Shown: positions 26,907 through 35,183 of the stretch, one piece after another
Layout of the letters: each line of letters starts with the position of its first letter
How positions within the stretch are numbered: the stretch's first letter is position 1
Translations under genes and position numbers: made by a program
Notes under the pieces: generated by a model
The model's input: only the letters and a program-made list of their open reading frames with translations
Databases searched by the model: none
Told to the model about the DNA's origin: nothing
Assembly (NCBI GenBank): GCA_965662735.1
Contig: CBFIIU010000002.1
Location: forward strand, 124,001-188,000
Direction of reading: 5' to 3'
Origin: JAYODZ01 sp965662735
Lineage (GTDB): Bacteria; Pseudomonadota; Alphaproteobacteria; RS24
DNA: 64,000 bases

Positions 26907-27878
26907 TTAGCTGGTTTCGGCCGTGTTGGGCGCCGCAGCCCGGTTGAGACGGTCGAGCACCGCCTCGTGAAGGCCGCCTGTTTGCGGCGGAAAGCGCCGA
27001 ACCAAAATACGCCCGCCTTCCGGCAAGAGCTGATCAATCTCATGGAGCAGGGTATAAAGCCGGCTCGCCGCTTCAACATCACTTCCCGACGGGCTTAAAT
27101 TAAAGCTGCGATCTGCAGGGTCGGTTTGGGTGCCGAAAACAATGACCGCATCTTTAGGTGTGGCGGGATCGTTGGTTAAAAGAAGTTGATGCTGGGGGGC
27201 ATAATGGCGCGCCAATCGGCCTGGCGCCAAACGGGCTTGATCTTCCTTCTCTGTCGGCGCGTCATGCAAAGGACTGCCTAAATGGGCTTCGATCTGCGAT
27301 TTGGCGAGCCCGCCCGCGCGTAACCAATAAGTCTGCTCCGTCAAGCAGCCGACAATGCTCGACTCGACGCCGACCGAACAGTCACCGCCATCTAGAACCA
27401 AAAGATCTGGAAAATAATTAACCACATGCTCGGCTCGGCTGGGGCTGAGCGTGCCGGACGGATTTGCGCTTGGGGCAACAATCGGTCGGTCGACTGCCCG
27501 CAATAAAGCCTGAGCGACCGGGTGCGCAGGCACGCGCAGAGCAATGCTCTCCAGCCCCGCGCTGGCTAAGGGGGCGACGGGGCACGCCATTCGCTTAGGG
27601 ACAACCAGGGTCAAAGGACCTGGCCAAAAGTGCTCAGCGAGCTTTTGGGCGTTATCGGAAAATACACCCAATTTATCCGCAGCGGCAAAGTCAGCCACAT
27701 GGCAAATAAGCGGGTTGAAGCTTGGCCGGTTTTTAACGGCATAGACTTTGGCAATCGCCTCGGCCTGCGTCGCGTCAGCTCCCAGCCCGTAAACGGTCTC
27801 CGTCGGAAAGGCGACCAGCTCTCCCGCACGAAGTCGATCGGCGCATGTGGAAAGCTGATCGGGCTGGACGCGCGGCAT
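26907..27878 (-). CDS. sua5: L-threonylcarbamoyladenylate synthase, Sua5 type
   Basis: Makes threonylcarbamoyl-AMP for the t6A37 modification of ANN-reading tRNAs. The N-terminal YrdC domain has AFPTETVYGLGADA, the KxR motif in KNRPSFNPLI, FWPGPLTLVV, and PSANPSGTLSPSRAEHV. Residues from about 205 form the extra Sua5 domain (linker RLAPGRLARHYAPQ, then a Rossmann-like part ending at NRAAAPN), so this is the long Sua5 form rather than short TsaC. 323 residues. It lies 3 bases after the SDR gene and is likely co-transcribed with it. Confidence 0.93.
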   Translation of the reverse strand: MPRVQPDQLSTCADRLRAGELVAFPTETVYGLGADATQAEAIAKVYAVKNRPSFNPLICHVADFAAADKLGVFSDNAQKLAEHFWPGPLTLVVPKRMACPVAPLASAGLESIALRVPAHPVAQALLRAVDRPIVAPSANPSGTLSPSRAEHVVNYFPDLLVLDGGDCSVGVESSIVGCLTEQTYWLRAGGLAKSQIEAHLGSPLHDAPTEKEDQARLAPGRLARHYAPQHQLLLTNDPATPKDAVIVFGTQTDPADRSFNLSPSGSDVEAASRLYTLLHEIDQLLPEGGRILVRRFPPQTGGLHEAVLDRLNRAAAPNTAETS

Positions 27879-27881
27879 CGA

Positions 27882-28934
27882 CTATGATTTTTTGGCCGCT
27901 GGATTTTTAAGTGTTGGTTCTTTGGGTGTTGGTTTTTTAGGTGCTGTTGACGCCGAGCGCTTTGCAGTTGCGCGGGGCTTGCTTACCGTTTTACCCGCAT
28001 TTGGTGTTCCAGCTCTCGGTGTTCCAGCTCTCGGTGTTCCCGCTCTTGGTGTTTTTGTCTTGGCTGTTCGTGCGGCAGACTTCGATGTTGACGTCTTTGC
28101 AGAAGAAGGTGTCTCAACAATTCGATCATGCCCCCGCACGACGGCATTACGGGATTGTTGGCTGGCTTGACGGGTTAGGAAATTCTCAGGCAGGAGCCGC
28201 ATGCCATAGGCGAGCAATTTGTAGACGAGCCCGTTGATCACAATGGGGCCTGAATTTTGTTCGACCGCCTCATGCGCCTCGCGCACAACCCGTGGCCCTT
28301 CGAGCCACAGGAATTTAGGTAGGCGGTTCATCTGCGCTCGGTTACCGACAACATCATGAAAATCGCTATAGGTGAAGCCTGGACAAAGCGCGATCACATT
28401 GACGCCCGTGCCGCGATATTCAATCGCGAGACTTTGACTGAGACGCTGCACAAAAGCTTTGGTCGCTGAGTAAAGCGTCGAGCCGGCTGAGCCATTTAAA
28501 TAAGCGGCAACCGAAGCGACGTTCACAATCCGCCCATAGCCGCGTTCCGCCATATCGCGGCCAAAGATATGCGATAATTCGGCGACGGCTGTGACCATCA
28601 CTTGGATCATATCGCGTTCAACCTCCCATCGCACATCACGGTAAAATCCGGGGACGGAATAGCCCGCATTATTGACCAAATAATCGACCTGCAATCCGGC
28701 GGCAGCAATTTTCTGCGCCAAACGCGCCGGCGCTTTGGGGTCTGCCAGATCATCGGGGAAGCAGGTCACTTGAATTTGAAAGCCGTTCGTCAGCTCGTCT
28801 GCCAAAGCGTTGAGGCGATCGGCGCGACGGGCCGTTAAAATGAGATTATATCCGCGCGCTGCCAAAAGACGGGCATAGTCTCGGCCGATGCCCGCGGAGG
28901 CGCCAGTGATTAAAGCGGTCCGGTTGAGGTTCAT
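27882..28934 (-). CDS. Short-chain dehydrogenase with a histone H1-like basic tail
   Basis: Residues 1 to about 265 are a classical SDR: TALITGASAGIGRDYA, YLVNNAGYSVPG, catalytic Ser in VNVASVAAYLNGS, YSATKAF, and LCPGFTYSDFHD. Residues ~280-350 are a Lys/Arg/Ala/Pro/Thr-rich tail with RAGTP repeats and KPTPKEPTLKNPAAKKS, resembling the basic tails of bacterial H1-like proteins. Such tails bind nucleic acid or acidic surfaces; that is inference here. I used ATG 28934 (MNLNRTALITG). It is upstream of and almost abutting sua5. Confidence 0.87.
   Translation of the reverse strand: MNLNRTALITGASAGIGRDYARLLAARGYNLILTARRADRLNALADELTNGFQIQVTCFPDDLADPKAPARLAQKIAAAGLQVDYLVNNAGYSVPGFYRDVRWEVERDMIQVMVTAVAELSHIFGRDMAERGYGRIVNVASVAAYLNGSAGSTLYSATKAFVQRLSQSLAIEYRGTGVNVIALCPGFTYSDFHDVVGNRAQMNRLPKFLWLEGPRVVREAHEAVEQNSGPIVINGLVYKLLAYGMRLLPENFLTRQASQQSRNAVVRGHDRIVETPSSAKTSTSKSAARTAKTKTPRAGTPRAGTPRAGTPNAGKTVSKPRATAKRSASTAPKKPTPKEPTLKNPAAKKS
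28003..28047 (-). repeat. 3 x 15-base in-frame tandem repeat in the SDR tail
   Basis: GGTGTTCCAGCTCTC occurs twice exactly and a third time with two changes; on the coding strand each unit encodes Arg-Ala-Gly-Thr-Pro (one degenerate). Two further, more degenerate units of the same length lie near 27910-27940. Confidence 0.85.
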
Positions 28935-29044
28935 CACATTTCTGCTTTCAATTTGAGTTTGACTTAGAATGCCGTTACCATAGTTAGACCTAGGTTTCAA
29001 TAAAGCGGGGCATACTTCCCCGAGTTCGTTCGAGGATAGTGATC

Positions 29045-30112
29045 ATGACCGCTGAAACTTCTTCCGCAGCCTATGCGCATGGGTTGAGCTTTCCCCTCGG
29101 CACAGGTCCCGATCCCGATCAGCGCATTGAGGTGGCCCCGGGGGTGTTTTGGCTGCGTTTGCCTTTTCCCTTTGGCATTAATCATATCAATATTTGGCTG
29201 TTGGATGAGGGCGATGGGTGGGCCGTGGTGGACACGGGCTTTGACCGCGATAGTACGCGCCGCGTATGGGAAAATTGGTTTGAATTATTTTTCGATGGCA
29301 AGCCGATTAAACGGGTTATCGCAACCCATATGCACCCCGATCATGTGGGGCTCGCGGGCTGGTTGGTTAAACGCGACGATGCACAGTTTTACATGTCTCG
29401 GACAGATTATTTACTGTGTCGGGCTATGGCAGGGGATACGGGTCGCAAAGCGCCAGATGAAGGCGTGCGGTTCTACCGAGCGGCCGGGTTTGATGACGCG
29501 TCACTGGCGCGCTATCGCGAGCGCTTTGGGATGTTTGGTGAGTTAATTCACCCATTACCGCAAAGCTTTGAGCGGTTGCGCCAAGGCCAAGAAATTAAAA
29601 TAGGCCCCTATCTGTGGCGGGTGGAAATTGGCCGTGGGCACACGCCTGAACATGTGTGCCTCTATTCGCCCGAGGTTAATATATTAATTGCTGGCGATCA
29701 GATTTTGCCGAAAATTTCTTCTAATATCTCTCTCTTTCCAACCGAGCCGCGCGCCAATCCCTTGCAAGACTGGATCGATAGTTGTCATCGTCTACAAGAC
29801 GTTGTGCCCGAGGACTGTTTGGTTTTGCCTGCGCATAATGATGTTTTTTTGGGCGTGCGGCCTCGGTTGCAGTCTTTGATTGACGGGCATGAAAATGCCT
29901 TAGAACGGCTGACCGCCCTGTGCGATGTGCCCCGTCGGGCGGTTGATCAAGATGTGTTCTCGGTTTTATTTAAGCGTAAAATCAATGCCGATAATTTGTT
30001 CATGGCAACGGGTGAAAGCCTGGCGCATTTGATGTGTTTGGTGCATCGCGGTATCTTACAGCAAGACCTGGATGATGCGGGTGTGGCTTGGTTTTCTCGC
30101 TGTTCAGGGTGA
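29045..30112 (+). CDS. Metallo-beta-lactamase-fold hydrolase
   Basis: A 355-residue MBL-fold enzyme. The metal-binding motif is THMHPDHVGLAGWL near residue 98; further ligands are the His in IGRGHTPEHVCLY and the Asp in ILIAGDQILP. The C-terminus has LPAHNDVFLG and a helical winged-helix-like end. The family includes thioesterases, glyoxalase II and lactonases, so the substrate is unassigned. GAGG lies 9 bases before ATG 29045; a GTG at 29039 is less likely. It may be followed by its own promoter-leader region before xseB. Confidence 0.87.
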   Translation: MTAETSSAAYAHGLSFPLGTGPDPDQRIEVAPGVFWLRLPFPFGINHINIWLLDEGDGWAVVDTGFDRDSTRRVWENWFELFFDGKPIKRVIATHMHPDHVGLAGWLVKRDDAQFYMSRTDYLLCRAMAGDTGRKAPDEGVRFYRAAGFDDASLARYRERFGMFGELIHPLPQSFERLRQGQEIKIGPYLWRVEIGRGHTPEHVCLYSPEVNILIAGDQILPKISSNISLFPTEPRANPLQDWIDSCHRLQDVVPEDCLVLPAHNDVFLGVRPRLQSLIDGHENALERLTALCDVPRRAVDQDVFSVLFKRKINADNLFMATGESLAHLMCLVHRGILQQDLDDAGVAWFSRCSG

Positions 30113-30150
30113 CGGCGCCCCAAACATTAACCGAGCCAAACAGCCATAAA

Positions 30151-30230
30151 ATCAAATAGGCATAAGATCAAATAGGCAGAGCTTTAAATAGGCAGAGCTT
30201 TAAATAGGCAGAGCTTTAAATAGGCAGAGG
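30151..30230 (+). repeat. 5 x 16-base tandem repeat in the xseB leader
   Basis: Five 16-base units: ATCAAATAGGCATAAG, ATCAAATAGGCAGAGC, TTTAAATAGGCAGAGC twice, and TTTAAATAGGCAGAGG. The last unit runs into AGATTAAATG, so its GCAGAGGAG supplies the xseB ribosome binding site 5 bases before the ATG at 30238. Earlier units carry AGGCAGAG, a weaker Shine-Dalgarno-like string. Confidence 0.95.
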
Positions 30231-30237
30231 AGATTAA

Positions 30238-30486
30238 ATGAGCAAACAAGAGACCGTCTCGGCGGATATTCGAAAAATGACCTTTGAGCAGGCATTAGCC
30301 GAGCTCGAGGCCATCGTGACGCAGCTTGAGACCGGCGACGTCGCCTTGGAGCAGTCGATCGAGATGTATCAACGTGGGAGCCAATTGCGAATATTTTGTG
30401 AAGAAAAATTAAACGACGCTCAGGCCAAAATTGAGAAAATTACGGCAGGGGGTCAGGCCACGGAGCCTTTGGATGTCGAGGAGTAA
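30238..30486 (+). CDS. xseB: Exodeoxyribonuclease VII small subunit
   Basis: Small subunit of exonuclease VII, a single-strand DNA exonuclease whose large subunit XseA is not in this window. 82 residues with the family pattern MTFEQALAELEAIVTQLETGD, LEQSIEMYQRGSQLR and CEEKLNDAQAKIE. First gene of the usual xseB-ispA-dxs-tlyA group; its end overlaps ispA by 14 bases. The ribosome binding site comes from the last of five tandem repeats in the leader. Confidence 0.96.
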   Translation: MSKQETVSADIRKMTFEQALAELEAIVTQLETGDVALEQSIEMYQRGSQLRIFCEEKLNDAQAKIEKITAGGQATEPLDVEE

Positions 30487-31363
30487 CATCCTGCCTTTCG
30501 ATCAACAGCAGCTCATCGACATTGGCGCACGTGTTGACGATGTTATCCGAGATTATTTGCAGCCAATTGAGTGTGCCGCGCTGCGCGACGCCATGGCCTA
30601 TTCGGCTGTGGCGGGCGGCAAACGCATTCGCGCTTTTCTCACGCTTCAGTCGGCCGCCTTATTCGAAACCGTGATGGGCGATCCTTGTCGTGTCGCCGCG
30701 GCCATCGAAGCTGTTCACAGCTATTCTTTGGTGCATGATGATTTGCCCGCAATGGATGATGATGATCTGCGTCGGGGCAAACCGTCCTTGCATCGTGCAA
30801 CCGATGAGGCAACGGCGATTTTGACCGGAGACGCTCTGTTGACGGCAGCCTTTTCTATTTTATCCGACCCACGCACGGCGCCGGATGCACAGCTCCGAGT
30901 TGCGCTGATGGCGGGTTTGGCGCAAGCCGCCGGTGCGCAAGGAATGGTAGCCGGGCAAATCTATGATATGGCGGGGGCCGGTGATGTTGCGGCGCTCGAA
31001 ACCATGCACCGTTTAAAAACAGGAGCGTTGATTGCCTATGCGGTGCGCGCGGGAGCGCTTTTAGGAGGGGCAACGGCCGGTCAATTAGCCCGTCTCGAGA
31101 CTTATTCTCAAAAATTGGGTTTAGCCTTTCAAATTGTCGATGATATCCTTGATGCAACAGCGTCAACCTCACATTTGGGTAAAACCGCTGGCAAGGATAA
31201 GATCCAGAATAAGCTCACCTTTGTGTCGGCCTATGGCATTGCGGATGCGCAATCCTATGCGCAGGAACAAGTTCACGCGGCGCTTGAGCAACTCAATGAA
31301 TTTGGAGACGCGGCAGAGCCTTTGCGACAGATTGCGCAATTTGTGATTAATCGCCAAAGCTGA
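30473..31363 (+). CDS. ispA: Farnesyl diphosphate synthase (short-chain trans-prenyltransferase)
   Basis: Condenses IPP with DMAPP and geranyl diphosphate to farnesyl diphosphate, the precursor of ubiquinone and undecaprenyl chains. First Asp-rich motif DDLPAMDDDDLRRG, second Asp-rich motif QIVDDILD, with GGKRIRAFL near residue 43. 296 residues. ATG 30473 (MSRSNILPF) is chosen over a frame open from 30431, since it gives a family-like N-terminus. It supplies ispB-type synthases and lies directly before dxs. Confidence 0.94.
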   Translation: MSRSNILPFDQQQLIDIGARVDDVIRDYLQPIECAALRDAMAYSAVAGGKRIRAFLTLQSAALFETVMGDPCRVAAAIEAVHSYSLVHDDLPAMDDDDLRRGKPSLHRATDEATAILTGDALLTAAFSILSDPRTAPDAQLRVALMAGLAQAAGAQGMVAGQIYDMAGAGDVAALETMHRLKTGALIAYAVRAGALLGGATAGQLARLETYSQKLGLAFQIVDDILDATASTSHLGKTAGKDKIQNKLTFVSAYGIADAQSYAQEQVHAALEQLNEFGDAAEPLRQIAQFVINRQS

Positions 31364-31394
31364 TAGAACTCGGTCAAATTTGGATTGTGTGTAT

Positions 31395-33317
31395 ATGAAT
31401 TCTGAAACCCCACTTCTTGACCAAATTTCCTCCCCCGCCGAATTACGGGCGTTGACGGAGGGGCAATTGCGTCAATTGGCCGATGAGTTACGGGCCGAGA
31501 CAATTGCGGCTGTGTCGGAAACGGGCGGGCATTTAGGGGCCGGCCTCGGGGTTGTCGAATTGACGGTGGCTCTTCATTATATTTTTAACACGCCCGATGA
31601 TCGCCTGATTTGGGATGTCGGTCATCAGGCCTATCCACATAAAATTCTGACGGGACGCCGCGATCGAATTCGGACGTTACGCCAAGGTGGCGGACTATCG
31701 GGTTTCACGAAACGAAGCGAAAGCCCCTATGATCCTTTCGGGGCGGGCCATAGTTCAACCTCAATCTCGGCCGGCCTCGGCATGGCCGTTGCCAGCAAAT
31801 TACTCGGTCGCGATAATCATGTGGTCGCAGTCATCGGCGATGGGGCGATGAGCGCCGGTATGGCCTATGAGGCGATGAATAATGCGGGTTCTTTGCGGGA
31901 ACGCTTGGTCGTGGTGTTAAATGATAATGACATGTCCATTGCCCCCCCGACGGGCGCTATGAGTGCTTATCTCGCGCGCTTGCTCTCGGGAGGCACTTAC
32001 CGTTCGATCCGAAATGTGGCCAAAGATATGTTCAAACATTTGCCGCATTCTGTGGAGGAGACAGCGCGTCGTTTTGAAGAATATGCGCGGGGCATGGCGA
32101 CCGGTGGAACTTTGTTTGAGGAGCTTGGCTTTTATTATATTGGCCCGGTGGACGGCCATAATCTTGACCATTTGCTCCCGATTTTGCGCAATATTCGTGA
32201 TGCCGAAACGGGACCGATCCTCTTGCATGTGGTCACCCAAAAAGGGAAGGGCTATGCGCCCGCCGAAGCATCAGACGATAAATATCACGGTGTATCCAAA
32301 TTTAATATTGTCACGGGCGAACAAAAGAAGTCGGTGGCTGCGGCACCCAGCTATACGTCGGTTTTTGCCAAAGGGCTGATTGCCGAAGCGCAACACAATG
32401 ATCGCATTGTCGGGATTACAGCAGCCATGCCCTCTGGCACAGGTCTCGATAAATTTGCCGAGGCGTTTCCAGAACGATGCTTCGATGTGGGCATTGCAGA
32501 ACAGCATGCCGTAACATTTGCGGCCGGATTGGCGAGTGAGGGGTTGGCCCCATTTTGCGCCATTTATTCGACATTTTTACAGCGCGCCTATGATCAGCTC
32601 ATCCATGATGTTGCTATTCAAAATATTCCCGTGCGGTTTGCCCTAGACCGCGCTGGCCTGGTGGGGGCTGATGGCCCCACCCATGCCGGAGCCTATGATA
32701 TGGCTTATTTGGGCGCGATCCCGAATATGGTTTTGATGGCGCCCGCGGATGAAGCCGAGCTGATGCATATGGTGGCGACACAAGCAGCCTATGATGAGCA
32801 CCCCTCGGCGGTTCGTTTTCCTCGGGGGGAAGGCGTTGGGGTGACCTTGCCCGAGCGGGGACGCATTCTCGAAATCGGTCGTGGTGAGGTGGTGCGCGAG
32901 GGCGGGCAGATTTGTCTGTTGGGCTATGGCACTCGTTTGCAGGCCTGCTTGCAGGCGGCGGAACGCCTCGACGCTGCCGGTTTTCGCACAAGCGTGGTGA
33001 ATGCGCGGTTCATGAAACCGTTGGATACTGAACTTTTAACCCGCCTGGCCCGTGAACATGCAGCAGTTATTTCGGTTGAAGAAGGCAGCCTTGGCGGCTT
33101 TGGCGCGCATGTGATGCACTTCCTATCTTCCCATGGCTTGCTGGATACGGGGTTAAAATTCCGCAGCCTCACTTTGCCCGATCTGTATATTGATCATGAT
33201 GCGCCTGAAAAAATGTATGATCTTGCAGGCCTGAATGCTGATCAGATTTATCATCAGGTGCACGAGCTGATGACGCATAATCATGCCGTGACCCTCAAGC
33301 CTGTCGGACATTCGTGA
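31395..33317 (+). CDS. dxs: 1-deoxy-D-xylulose-5-phosphate synthase
   Basis: Thiamine diphosphate enzyme joining pyruvate and glyceraldehyde 3-phosphate, the entry step of the MEP isoprenoid pathway. It has DVGHQAYPHKILTGRR, the TPP motif GDGAMSAGMAYEAMNNAG, then the transketolase-like middle domain (GIAEQHAVTFAAGLA, DRAGLVGADGPTHAG) and the C-terminal domain (NARFMKPLD, EEGSLGGFGAHV). 640 residues. I used ATG 31395; an in-frame TTG at 31380 is an alternative. Its stop overlaps the tlyA start (GTGA). Confidence 0.97.
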   Translation: MNSETPLLDQISSPAELRALTEGQLRQLADELRAETIAAVSETGGHLGAGLGVVELTVALHYIFNTPDDRLIWDVGHQAYPHKILTGRRDRIRTLRQGGGLSGFTKRSESPYDPFGAGHSSTSISAGLGMAVASKLLGRDNHVVAVIGDGAMSAGMAYEAMNNAGSLRERLVVVLNDNDMSIAPPTGAMSAYLARLLSGGTYRSIRNVAKDMFKHLPHSVEETARRFEEYARGMATGGTLFEELGFYYIGPVDGHNLDHLLPILRNIRDAETGPILLHVVTQKGKGYAPAEASDDKYHGVSKFNIVTGEQKKSVAAAPSYTSVFAKGLIAEAQHNDRIVGITAAMPSGTGLDKFAEAFPERCFDVGIAEQHAVTFAAGLASEGLAPFCAIYSTFLQRAYDQLIHDVAIQNIPVRFALDRAGLVGADGPTHAGAYDMAYLGAIPNMVLMAPADEAELMHMVATQAAYDEHPSAVRFPRGEGVGVTLPERGRILEIGRGEVVREGGQICLLGYGTRLQACLQAAERLDAAGFRTSVVNARFMKPLDTELLTRLAREHAAVISVEEGSLGGFGAHVMHFLSSHGLLDTGLKFRSLTLPDLYIDHDAPEKMYDLAGLNADQIYHQVHELMTHNHAVTLKPVGHS

Positions 33318-34060
33318 CACGGCTAGACCAGTATCTTGTCGATCAAGGCTATTGTGAAAGCCGAAGCCGAGCGGTTGCGGCAATAAAACAGGGGCATGTG
33401 CGGGTTAATGAGATCACCATTACGCGCCCCGCTCACCCGATTTCAGATGAGGCGCGGGTCGATTTTTCAGGCCCTGCACACCCTTATGTTTCTCGCGGAG
33501 GCCTCAAGCTCGCGCATGCGCTCGAGCAGTTTGATCTCTCACCACAGGGGAAAATCGCGCTCGATCTAGGCGCCTCCACGGGCGGCTTTACGGACGTTTT
33601 ATTAAAAGCGGGGGCCGCCCATGTTTACGCGCTCGATGTCGGCCATGATCAGTTGCATGCTTCCCTGTCTGCAGATCCGCGCGTGACCAATATGGAAGGC
33701 CAGAATGCGCGCCATTTGACCGCCGACCTATTCTCCATTTCGAACCAAAAGCCGATCCAAGTTCTCGTTTGTGATGTGAGCTTTATCAGCCTGCGATTGG
33801 TGGTGTTGCCGGCGCTTGCGCTGATGCAGGCGCCCGCCTGGATGATTGTGTTAATCAAACCGCAATTTGAGGCGGGTCAGGCGGCGCTGGATAAAAATGG
33901 CGTGGTTCAAGACCCCGCCATTCATATGGAGGTGTGCCAGAATTTTCAAAACTGGTTCGCAGAGCACGCGCCGCAATGGCAGTCCTTGGGCCTGTGTGAC
34001 AGTCCGATCACAGGGCCACAAGGTAATCGCGAATTTTTATTTGCCGCCGGCCTCAAGTGA
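33314..34060 (+). CDS. tlyA: TlyA family rRNA 2'-O-methyltransferase / hemolysin A-like
   Basis: S4 RNA-binding domain (RLDQYLVDQGYCESRSRA...IKQGHVRVNE) followed by an FtsJ-like methyltransferase (VSRGGLKLAHAL, LDLGASTGGFTDVLL, CDVSFISLRLVLP-like segment, LIKPQFEAG). TlyA proteins methylate ribose 2'-OH in 16S/23S rRNA in mycobacteria; the target here is inferred. 248 residues. It starts with GTG 33314 within the dxs stop. Its last 24 bases overlap the 3' end of fba on the other strand. Confidence 0.92.
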   Translation: MTRLDQYLVDQGYCESRSRAVAAIKQGHVRVNEITITRPAHPISDEARVDFSGPAHPYVSRGGLKLAHALEQFDLSPQGKIALDLGASTGGFTDVLLKAGAAHVYALDVGHDQLHASLSADPRVTNMEGQNARHLTADLFSISNQKPIQVLVCDVSFISLRLVVLPALALMQAPAWMIVLIKPQFEAGQAALDKNGVVQDPAIHMEVCQNFQNWFAEHAPQWQSLGLCDSPITGPQGNREFLFAAGLK

Positions 34061-35062
34061 GGCATCCCATTGCCCCAACGCAGCCAGTCCGTTCATGCGC
34101 GCGCGATGGGCAAAGGCTTCTTGCGCAGCCGGGACTTGGGCCGCATTGCCTCCCCAGGCTTTTAAAGGTGCTGCTTGTAACGCGCGGCCATAGGAAAAGC
34201 TGAGTTTCCAAGGTAGGGGGCCACGCTTATTCATGGCATCCAAATGGGCGGTGGCATCTTCATCCGACTGACCACCCGATAAGAAGACAATCCCAGGAAC
34301 CGAGGTGGGAACACAGGCATGAAAACATTTGAGGGTCAGATCAGCAACCTCGTCAATGCCGGCTTGGTGGGCATGCTGGGTTCCAGAGACAACCATATTC
34401 GGCTTCAAAATAGTTCCTTCGAGGTAAACGCCTTGATCATCCAAAGCAGCATAAAGCGCGTTCAGCGCTGCTGAGGTCACTTCAAAGCAGCGTTCAACAC
34501 TGTGGCCGCCATCCATAATAACTTCGGGTTCGACAATCGGAACAATCGTATTTTCTTGGCATAGCGCCGCATAGCGTGCCAGGGCATGGGCATTGGCATT
34601 CAGACATGCGGTTGATGGCGCTCCATCAGCAATATTGATCACAGCGCGCCATTTTGCGAATTTCGCGCCTAATGTCCCATATTCGACCAAACGCTCCCGC
34701 AAGCCGTCGAGACCCTCGGTAACCATTTCGCCCGTATGCAGGGCAAAAGGTTTTGCGCCTTGGTCGACTTTGATCCCGGGGAGGCTGCCCGCTTGTTCAA
34801 TTAAGCTGACCAAGGAAGTGCCATCGGCTGCTGATTGACGAATGGTTTCATCATATAAAATGACACCCGAAATATGATTTTGCATAGCCTCGGTGGTCCG
34901 AAACAGCATTTCGCGATAATCGCGACGGCTTGCTTCAGTGCTCTCAACCTGAATGCTATCGAAGCGCTTTTTAATTGTGCCGGTGCTCTCGTCAGCCGCC
35001 AAAATTCCTTTGCCATCTGCGACCATTGCTTGAGCAATTGTAGCGAGTTCGGTTTTATTCAT
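34037..35062 (-). CDS. fba: Fructose-bisphosphate aldolase, class I
   Basis: Schiff-base aldolase splitting fructose 1,6-bisphosphate. It is the class I form like animal and plant enzymes: GKGILAADESTGTIKKRF near residue 18, KWRAVI, EPEVIMDG, the Schiff-base lysine in ILKPNMVVSG, and SGGQSDEDATAHLDAMN. 341 residues. It is the last gene of tkt-gap-pgk-fba on the minus strand, after a 121-base spacer filled by a 5 x 13-base repeat, which suggests separately tuned translation. The 3' end overlaps tlyA by 24 bases. The C-terminus (EAGGK) lacks the terminal Tyr of vertebrate enzymes. Confidence 0.95.
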   Translation of the reverse strand: MNKTELATIAQAMVADGKGILAADESTGTIKKRFDSIQVESTEASRRDYREMLFRTTEAMQNHISGVILYDETIRQSAADGTSLVSLIEQAGSLPGIKVDQGAKPFALHTGEMVTEGLDGLRERLVEYGTLGAKFAKWRAVINIADGAPSTACLNANAHALARYAALCQENTIVPIVEPEVIMDGGHSVERCFEVTSAALNALYAALDDQGVYLEGTILKPNMVVSGTQHAHQAGIDEVADLTLKCFHACVPTSVPGIVFLSGGQSDEDATAHLDAMNKRGPLPWKLSFSYGRALQAAPLKAWGGNAAQVPAAQEAFAHRARMNGLAALGQWDASLEAGGK

Positions 35063-35080
35063 TTACGTCGTCTCCCGTCT

Positions 35081-35145
35081 CAACATATTTCCTCAACATA
35101 ATTCTTCAAAATATTCCCTCAAAATATTCCCTCAAAATATTCCCT
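35081..35145 (-). repeat. 5 x 13-base tandem repeat between pgk and fba
   Basis: On the plus strand: CAACATATTTCCT, CAACATAATTCTT, then CAAAATATTCCCT three times. In the transcript each unit reads AGGGAATATTTTG or a variant, so a Shine-Dalgarno-like AGGGA and an AU-rich run repeat every 13 bases in the fba leader, ending 19 bases before the fba start. Confidence 0.95.
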
Positions 35146-35183
35146 CAATTGGTTCTCCTTAAAGGGCCGATTGGTGTGGGTCG

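Noticed and set aside
30151..30230. CRISPR array
   Set aside because: The 16-base units are directly adjacent with no spacers and no cas genes nearby.
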